The notes below the pieces were generated by a model that was not told the origin of the DNA, made no database searches, and saw nothing but the letters and a program-made list of their open reading frames with translations. Shown here in pieces: positions 7,103 to 11,387 of a DNA stretch of 11,387 bases. Made by a program: the position numbers and the translations under genes. The stretch lies in contig JANLTP010000063.1 in assembly GCA_031363055.1 (NCBI GenBank), positions 1 to 11,387 of the forward strand. Reading direction: 5' to 3'. Positions within the stretch are counted from its first letter, which is position 1. Each line of letters begins with the position of its first letter. Origin of the DNA: JANLTP01 sp031363055 (GTDB taxonomy: Bacteria; Pseudomonadota; Gammaproteobacteria; Burkholderiales; Burkholderiaceae_E).

Positions 7103-7672
7103 AGCGGCGTCGCCCTTGAAGAACTTCAGGAACAGGCGCTTGAGCTGGTCCTCGTCGCAGTTGCCGAGTTCGAACTTCTGATCGATTCGGCCGGCCCGCA
7201 CCAAGGCCGGGTCGAGCCGTTCCGGATGGTTGGAGGTCATGAACAGGACGGTGCCTTCCTGGCTGGCGACGCCGTCGAGCGCATTCAGAAATCCCGAGAA
7301 CGACAGTTTGACCTGTTCACGGGCCTGACAGCGCTGGTCAAAAAAGGCGTCGACATCCTCGATCAGCAATAACGAGCGGACCGGAATGCCGGCCAGCAGC
7401 GCGTAAATCTTCTCGTCGGAGACGACCGGTGACGCCAGGCTCAGCGCGCAGACGTTGAGGTGCAGTTCGGAAGCCAGCGCAGTGACCAGTGAAGTCTTGC
7501 CGGTGCCGGGCGGTCCGTGCAGCAGATAACCACGGCGCCACGGAATGCCCAACTCGACATAACGCGGCTGCGAGGACAGAAAATTCTGGATGTCGGCGAG
7601 AATGGCTTCAGACTGGCCCGCCTTCAGCACCACCGACGACAGCGAGCGGTTATTGCCGACGCGTGTACGCAC
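7049..7672 (-). CDS. BCS1-like AAA ATPase, core domain only (probably truncated)
   Basis: Product of 207 residues that is essentially one AAA domain. Walker A GPPGTGKT is at 53-60, Walker B LLLIEDVD at 101-108, sensor-1 TSN at 146-148, and the Arg-finger region LVRAGRID at 157-164. The sequence pattern is BCS1-like; BCS1-type proteins of bacteria usually have about 200 extra N-terminal residues and a helical C-terminal lid, both missing here. The only initiator in the frame is GTG at 7672, with a weak GGCGG upstream. Family-like sequence (VPNPFHGGDW) continues for ten codons further upstream to an in-frame TAG at 7703-7705, suggesting a 5' truncation. The C-terminus ends in a duplicated ALNK. 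The nucleotide-binding residues are intact, so it could still make an active minimal ATPase; a decaying remnant is equally possible. Confidence 0.7.
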   Translation of the reverse strand: MRTRVGNNRSLSSVVLKAGQSEAILADIQNFLSSQPRYVELGIPWRRGYLLHGPPGTGKTSLVTALASELHLNVCALSLASPVVSDEKIYALLAGIPVRSLLLIEDVDAFFDQRCQAREQVKLSFSGFLNALDGVASQEGTVLFMTSNHPERLDPALVRAGRIDQKFELGNCDEDQLKRLFLKFFKGDAAASALNKFDSEPATALNK

Positions 7673-7706
7673 CCAATCGCCGCCGTGAAACGGATTGGGT
7701 ACCTAG

Positions 7707-7724
7707 GCTCGGCTCGAGCCGAGC
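7707..7724. terminator. Perfect 18-bp palindrome at the pntB 3' end
   Basis: GCTCGGCTCGAGCCGAGC is its own reverse complement and can form a 7-bp stem with a TCGA loop on either strand. It overlaps the last base of the pntB stop codon (7724-7726) and is followed on the minus strand by the TAG that closes the AAA frame. No T-run follows, so it is a candidate 3' stabilising or factor-assisted termination structure for the pnt operon and not a classical intrinsic terminator. Confidence 0.55.
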
Positions 7725-9160
7725 TACTCGACGGCCTTGACCAGATCTTCGATGACCTTCTTGGCGTCGCCGAACACCATCATGGTCTTGTCCATGTAGA
7801 ACAGCTCATTGTCCAGCCCGGCGTAGCCCGAGGCCATCGAGCGCTTGTTGACGATGACCGTCTTGGCTTTGTAGGCTTCCAAAATCGGCATGCCGGCGAT
7901 CGCCGATTTCGGATCCTTGGCGGCCGGGTTGACGACGTCGTTGGCACCCAGAATCAGTGCCACGTCGGCCTGCTGGAATTCGCCATTGACGTCTTCCATC
8001 TCGAACACCTGATCGTACGGCACCTCGGCCTCGGCCAGCAAGACGTTCATGTGGCCCGGCATGCGGCCGGCGACCGGGTGAATCGCATACTTGACGGTCA
8101 CGCCCTTGGCGCTGAGCTTTTGCGAAAGCTCCTTCAGCGCATGTTGGGCACGGGCGACCGCCAGCCCGTAGCCGGGGACGATGATGACGGTATCGGCATT
8201 GTTCAGCAGGAATGCTGCGTCATCGGCCGAACCACTCTTGACCGGGCGCTGCAGGGTCGAGCCGGTGGCAGCCACCGCTTCGCCGCCGAAGCCGCCCATG
8301 ATGACGTTGATGAACGAACGGTTCATCGCCTTGCACATGATATACGACAGGATCGCGCCGGAGGAGCCGACCAGTGAACCGGCGATGATCAACATGCTGT
8401 TGTTCAGCGAGAAGCCGATACCGGCTGCGGCCCAGCCGGAGTAGCTGTTCAGCATCGACACCACCACCGGCATGTCAGCGCCGCCGATCGGGATGATGAT
8501 CAGCACGCCGAGCACAAAGGCGATCGCGAGCATGATCCAGAACGCCAGCCAGCTCTCGGTCACAAAGAAATACAGACCCATCGCCAACATGACAAGGGCC
8601 AGTAGCAGATTCAGCAGGTGCTGACCCTTGAAGGATACCGGCGCGCCCTGGAACAGACGGAACTTGTATTTGCCGGACAACTTGCCGAACGCAATGACCG
8701 AACCGGAAAACGTGATCGCACCGACAAAGGCGCCGATGAAGAGCTCGATCCGATTGCCGATCGGAATCGGCTGATCCTTACCGGTAATGCCAAAGGCCCA
8801 GGGCTCAACCACGGCTGCAATGGCGATGAAAACGGCGGCCAGGCCGATCATCGAGTGCATGAAGGCGACCAGCTCGGGCATCTTGGTCATCTCGACGCGT
8901 TTCGCCATGATTGCGCCGGCTGTGCCACCGACCAGTACGCCCAGCACCACCCAGCCCATCCCGGCGATGGCGCCGGCGCTGCTTTCATGCAGCTTGAAGA
9001 TCAGCGCGATCGTGGTCAATACGGCAATCGCCATGCCGGCCATGCCGAAGGCATTGCCCATCTGCGAGCTGGTCGGATGCGACAAGCCCTTCAGTGCCTG
9101 AATAAAGCAGATCGACGCTACCAGGTACAACAGCACGACGACGTTGATGCTCAATTCCAT
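7724..9160 (-). CDS. pntB: NAD(P) transhydrogenase subunit beta PntB
   Basis: NADP(H)-binding and proton-channel subunit of the inner-membrane transhydrogenase, which couples hydride transfer between NADH and NADP+ to proton influx and so supplies NADPH. Product of 478 residues (E. coli 462). The N-terminal part to about residue 285 is polytopic, with many hydrophobic helices; His102 in AFMHSMIGLAA corresponds to the channel histidine of E. coli PntB (His91). The NADP-binding domain III follows, with VPGYGLAVARAQHAL at 328-342, HPVAGRMPGHMNVLLAEA at 361-378, LGANDVVNPAA at 404-414, and the C-terminal MASGYAGLDN (442-451). The start at 9160 has only a purine-rich GAAGAGAAAG upstream. It is the last gene of the operon, 30 bases after the small membrane gene. 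Confidence 0.97.
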   Translation of the reverse strand: MELSINVVVLLYLVASICFIQALKGLSHPTSSQMGNAFGMAGMAIAVLTTIALIFKLHESSAGAIAGMGWVVLGVLVGGTAGAIMAKRVEMTKMPELVAFMHSMIGLAAVFIAIAAVVEPWAFGITGKDQPIPIGNRIELFIGAFVGAITFSGSVIAFGKLSGKYKFRLFQGAPVSFKGQHLLNLLLALVMLAMGLYFFVTESWLAFWIMLAIAFVLGVLIIIPIGGADMPVVVSMLNSYSGWAAAGIGFSLNNSMLIIAGSLVGSSGAILSYIMCKAMNRSFINVIMGGFGGEAVAATGSTLQRPVKSGSADDAAFLLNNADTVIIVPGYGLAVARAQHALKELSQKLSAKGVTVKYAIHPVAGRMPGHMNVLLAEAEVPYDQVFEMEDVNGEFQQADVALILGANDVVNPAAKDPKSAIAGMPILEAYKAKTVIVNKRSMASGYAGLDNELFYMDKTMMVFGDAKKVIEDLVKAVE

Positions 9161-9190
9161 GTCTGACTTTCTCTTCGAGTTCTTCTGTTG

Positions 9191-9448
9191 TTACTTCGGC
9201 TGGGTATCGCCAGTGCTGGACGACTTGCGAATCAGCTCATCTTTGATACGGCCTAATTGCACTTTGCCTTTGATCCAGCCGCGATGTTCGGCCCAGCGTG
9301 CGGCCGGGAAAATGATCAAGGCGGTACCTGCTGCTACGACCAGCGTTCGCAGCAGGCCCGGTTCGGTCATCTGTTCGGCGATCGTCGCGGTCAACATGAC
9401 GGCCAGAACCGTCACGACCAACAGAAAGGCAAAGCCGCGGGCGCTCAC
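9191..9448 (-). CDS. Small two-helix membrane protein inside the pnt operon
   Basis: Product of 85 residues, not recognised as any named subunit. It has two hydrophobic segments (about 6-23 and 34-49) separated by a short acidic loop (AEQMTEPG), and a charged C-terminal tail rich in Lys/Arg, Ser and Thr ending TGDTQPK. The start is GTG at 9448; its first bases overlap the pntAB stop as GTGA (9445-9448), a classic arrangement for coupled translation. pntB begins 30 bases after its stop. The usual split transhydrogenase operon is pntAA-pntAB-pntB, so this is an extra gene between two channel subunits. Its position suggests a role in assembly, stability or regulation of the complex, but nothing in the sequence proves this. 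The codon pattern and membrane profile make a chance frame unlikely. Confidence 0.7.
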   Translation of the reverse strand: MSARGFAFLLVVTVLAVMLTATIAEQMTEPGLLRTLVVAAGTALIIFPAARWAEHRGWIKGKVQLGRIKDELIRKSSSTGDTQPK

Positions 9449-9747
9449 GATTTTCTGGGTTCTTTCTTCTTGAACATCTCAAGCATTCGGCGCGTGACCA
9501 GGAATCCGCCGAATACGTTGACGGCCGCCAAGGCGACGGCCGCGACGCCCATGAACTTGCCCAGCGTGGTTTCGGTCAGGGAGGCGGCCAACATGGCGCC
9601 GACAATGATGATGGCGGAAATGGCGTTGGTGACCGCCATCAGCGGCGTATGCAGCGCCGGCGTGACGTTCCAGACGACGTGATAGCCGACATAGATGGCG
9701 AGTACAAAAATGATCAGGTTAATGACGGTGGGGCTGACGACTTCCAT
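9445..9747 (-). CDS. pntAB: NAD(P) transhydrogenase subunit alpha part 2 (PntAB)
   Basis: Membrane part of the alpha chain, 100 residues with three or four transmembrane helices. The family signature NVTPALHTPLMAVTNAISA is at 27-45, followed by IIIVGAMLAA and a last helix ending near GGFLVTRRMLEMF. In E. coli this part is fused to the C-terminus of PntA; here it is a separate gene, as in Rhodospirillum rubrum. GGAG lies about 8 bases before the start at 9747. It sits 59 bases after pntAA and its stop overlaps the start of the small membrane gene by 4 bases. Confidence 0.95.
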   Translation of the reverse strand: MEVVSPTVINLIIFVLAIYVGYHVVWNVTPALHTPLMAVTNAISAIIIVGAMLAASLTETTLGKFMGVAAVALAAVNVFGGFLVTRRMLEMFKKKEPRKS

Positions 9748-9767
9748 CGAGGTCTCCGGGTGGTTTC

Positions 9768-9793
9768 AGGTCAGACGATTAGGTCAGACGGTT
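9768..9793. repeat. 13-bp direct repeat just after the pntAA stop
   Basis: AGGTCAGACGATT (9768-9780) and AGGTCAGACGGTT (9781-9793) are adjacent and differ at one base. A further TTCAGGCGCTCAG stretch continues to the pntAA stop codon at 9807-9809. On the minus strand this gives CTGA four times between the stop and the next gene. The period (13) equals that of the repeat at 6597-6622. Confidence 0.75.
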
Positions 9794-9806
9794 ATAGTTC
9801 AGGCGC

Positions 9807-10925
9807 TCAGGTACGCAAAAGTTGGCCGTCGCGGCACATCAGGCAGGCCTTGACGATGTCATCTTCCAGATTCACGATCAGCTTGCCGTCTTTGTCGATG
9901 ACGAGCTTCAGGAAGTCGATGACGTTGCGCGCATACAGCGCCGACGAGTCGGCTGCCACCATCGAGGCGAGATTGGTCGCGCCGACGATTTGTACGCCGT
10001 GTTTTTCGACGATCTTGTTGATCTCGGAGATTTCGCAATTGCCGCCTTGCTCGACCGCCATATCGATAATGACCGAGCCCGGTTTCATCGACTTGACCAT
10101 GTCCTCGGTGACCAGGATCGGCGCCTTGCGGCCCGGAATCAGCGCCGTCGTGATGACGATATCGGCCTGTTTGATGCGCTCGGCCACCGCCATCGCCTGG
10201 CGTTTGAGCCAGGCAGCCGGCATCGGTTTGGCATAACCTCCGCTGCCCTTGGCATTTTCCCGTTCTTCATCGGTCTCGAACGGCACGTCGATGAACTTGG
10301 CGCCGAGTGATTCGACCTGTTCCTTGACGGGCGGGCGCACGTCCGAGGCCTCGATGACGGCACCCAGGCGTTTAGCCGTCGCAATCGCCTGCAGGCCTGC
10401 CACGCCGACTCCGAGAATGACGACCCTGGCCGCCTTGACTGTACCAGCGGCGGTCATCAACATCGGCATGAAGCGGCCGTAGACATTGGCGGCCAATAAA
10501 ACCGCCTTGTAGCCGGCGACATTGGCCTGCGAGGACAAGACGTCCATGGCCTGCGCGCGAGTCGTGCGCGGTGCGGCTTCGAGTGCGAACGCGGTCAGGC
10601 CGGCGGCGTTCATTTCATTCAGGCCGTCGGCGTCGAACGGATTGAGCATGCCGACCACGGTCGCGCCACGGCTCATCTGCGCCAGTTCGGCTGATTGCGG
10701 CGCTCGGACCTTGAGCACAAGTTCGGCGGCGAGCGCCTCGGCGGCCGAACCGATGGTCGCGCCGACGGCCGCAAAGGCTTCATCGGTCTGACTGGCTTCG
10801 CGGCCGGCGCCGCTTTGAATAATGACCTGGTGGCCCGAGGCGACCAGTTTTTTGACGGTCTCTGCAGTGGCCGCCACCCGGGTTTCACCGCCTCGGGTCT
10901 CTTTGGGAATGCCAATTCTCATCAT
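9807..10925 (-). CDS. pntAA: NAD(P) transhydrogenase subunit alpha part 1 (PntAA)
   Basis: Soluble NAD(H)-binding domain I of the proton-translocating transhydrogenase, facing the cytoplasm; 372 residues, normal for the split form. The N-terminus MRIGIPKETRGGETRVAAT is the AlaDH/PNT N-terminal domain. The RTTRAQAMDVLSSQANVAGY segment (120-139) is conserved, the Rossmann motif GVGVAGLQA is at 172-180, and the KPGSVIIDMAVEQGGNCE region (281-298) closes the NAD-binding domain. Two adjacent ATG codons (10925 and 10922) are possible starts; purine-rich GAGAA just upstream serves either. It is the first gene of the operon, with the 287-base gap upstream holding its promoter. pntAB follows 59 bases after its stop. 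Confidence 0.96.
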   Translation of the reverse strand: MMRIGIPKETRGGETRVAATAETVKKLVASGHQVIIQSGAGREASQTDEAFAAVGATIGSAAEALAAELVLKVRAPQSAELAQMSRGATVVGMLNPFDADGLNEMNAAGLTAFALEAAPRTTRAQAMDVLSSQANVAGYKAVLLAANVYGRFMPMLMTAAGTVKAARVVILGVGVAGLQAIATAKRLGAVIEASDVRPPVKEQVESLGAKFIDVPFETDEERENAKGSGGYAKPMPAAWLKRQAMAVAERIKQADIVITTALIPGRKAPILVTEDMVKSMKPGSVIIDMAVEQGGNCEISEINKIVEKHGVQIVGATNLASMVAADSSALYARNVIDFLKLVIDKDGKLIVNLEDDIVKACLMCRDGQLLRT

Positions 10926-11212
10926 TGTTCTCGCGAATGGCCAACACTGAGCGACAAGCTTAGCACTGAGCCTGGCACTGAGGAAAGCCGCCGAATTCTA
11001 ATTGCCTGTATTTTGGCGGGGCTGATCTCGTATTATCTCAGATCGAGCGAGAGTACCGGTAGAACGCTTGCCAGCGCCAGGAACCGCCAGGATCTGCGAG
11101 GCTGCACGACGCGCAATCGGCGGTAAATTTCACCAATTTCAAGTAGTCCGGCGAAAAAGGCGTCCAGTACAATTTTGGAGTCTTGCGCCATCCTGCCTCA
11201 CCTTATTAGCCT
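10926..11212. other. Divergent gene-free gap upstream of pntAA and the Nudix gene
   Basis: No convincing gene lies in these 287 bases. CACTGAG occurs three times near the pntAA end (10945-10951, 10964-10970, 10976-10982). Minus-strand TAGAAT (about 10997-11002) and GATAAT (about 11034-11039) resemble -10 boxes but lack good -35 partners. On the plus strand TACAAT at 11168-11173 is a possible -10 for the Nudix gene, also without a clear -35. I could not place a promoter with confidence. Confidence 0.4.
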
Positions 11213-11387
11213 ATGGACTATTGGAAACCGAACGCTACCGTCGCGGCTGTGATCGAGCGCGATGGCCGATTTTTGATGATCGAGGAACAGACTCGCGATG
11301 GGCTTCGTCTGAATCAACCCGCCGGTCACATAGACCCGGGTGAAACGCCACAGCAGGCGGTAGAGCGCGAGACGCTCGAGGAAACCG
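11213..11387 (+). CDS. Nudix hydrolase, NudJ-like, N-terminal part (runs off right edge)
   Basis: Fifty-eight codons are visible, beginning MDYWKPNATVAAVIERDGRF. The Nudix box follows the GX5EX7REUXEEXGU pattern: G38, E44, R52, E53, E56 and E57 in GHIDPGETPQQAVERETLEE, cut just before the expected final Gly. The preceding stretch LRLNQPAGHIDPGET, where a hydrolase fold strand leads into the box, is like E. coli NudJ (YmfB), a phosphatase acting on nucleoside and thiamine pyrophosphates. The ATG at 11213 has no strong ribosome-binding site but fits the expected start of the family. Nudix membership is nearly certain; the NudJ assignment is probable only, since the C-terminal half is missing. 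Confidence 0.85.
   Translation, partial: MDYWKPNATVAAVIERDGRFLMIEEQTRDGLRLNQPAGHIDPGETPQQAVERETLEET

Noticed and set aside
7517..8377. 286-codon open frame on the plus strand, antisense to pntB and the AAA gene
   Set aside because: It runs across two recognisable minus-strand genes and gives an Asp/His/Gly/Arg-rich peptide typical of antisense frames.
9649..10236. 195-codon plus-strand frame antisense to pntAA and pntAB
   Set aside because: The opposite strand encodes unmistakable transhydrogenase domains; this frame shows no family features.
11068..11343. 91-codon plus-strand frame overlapping the Nudix gene start
   Set aside because: It is out of frame with the Nudix box and its peptide is Arg-rich without any recognisable pattern.

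Overview
The window looks like a chromosomal segment of a GC-rich gammaproteobacterium. The glcDEF and pnt products closely resemble their E. coli and proteobacterial counterparts as I remember them, the transhydrogenase alpha chain is split in two, and a LEPR-XLL type surface protein is present. I cannot name a genus. I see no rRNA, tRNA, CRISPR array, insertion sequence or phage gene, and most of the window is core metabolism.

Layout. Positions 1-118 (minus) hold the first 39 codons of an EamA/DMT permease that runs off the left edge. From 165 to 4183 (plus) lies a compact glcD-glcE-glcF operon encoding the three subunits of membrane-associated glycolate dehydrogenase (glycolate to glyoxylate, electrons to the respiratory chain). 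It converges on, and overlaps by 14 bases, a minus-strand group of four poorly characterised genes (7672 to 4170): a shortened BCS1-like AAA ATPase, a small DUF4870-like membrane protein, a lipoprotein with a possible Tat signal, and a short LEPR-XLL protein with two cadherin/VCBS-like repeats. From 10925 to 7724 (minus) lies the proton-translocating NAD(P) transhydrogenase operon in the order pntAA, pntAB, an unnamed two-helix membrane protein, pntB. After a gene-free 287-base gap, the first 58 codons of a NudJ-like Nudix hydrolase (plus) run off the right edge.

How the parts work together. GlcD and GlcE are paired FAD-domain subunits and GlcF is the iron-sulfur subunit. PntAA binds NAD(H), PntAB and PntB form the proton channel, and PntB binds NADP(H). 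The extra 85-residue protein overlaps pntAB by 4 bases, so it is probably made together with the complex. The four-gene group between the two operons has no assigned function. Three of its products look envelope-related, but no functional link between them is proven.

What stands out: the extra pnt-operon gene; the AAA gene, which lacks the usual N-terminal domain and C-terminal tail and whose frame is closed by a stop beside a perfect 18-bp palindrome; the short LEPR-XLL protein, whose first repeat seems to have lost about 31 residues; and short direct repeats at the 3' ends of three minus-strand genes, two of them 13-bp repeats that begin with or closely follow the gene's own stop codon. None of this amounts to a clearly new defence or mobile system. 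The minus-strand envelope group is the least described part.
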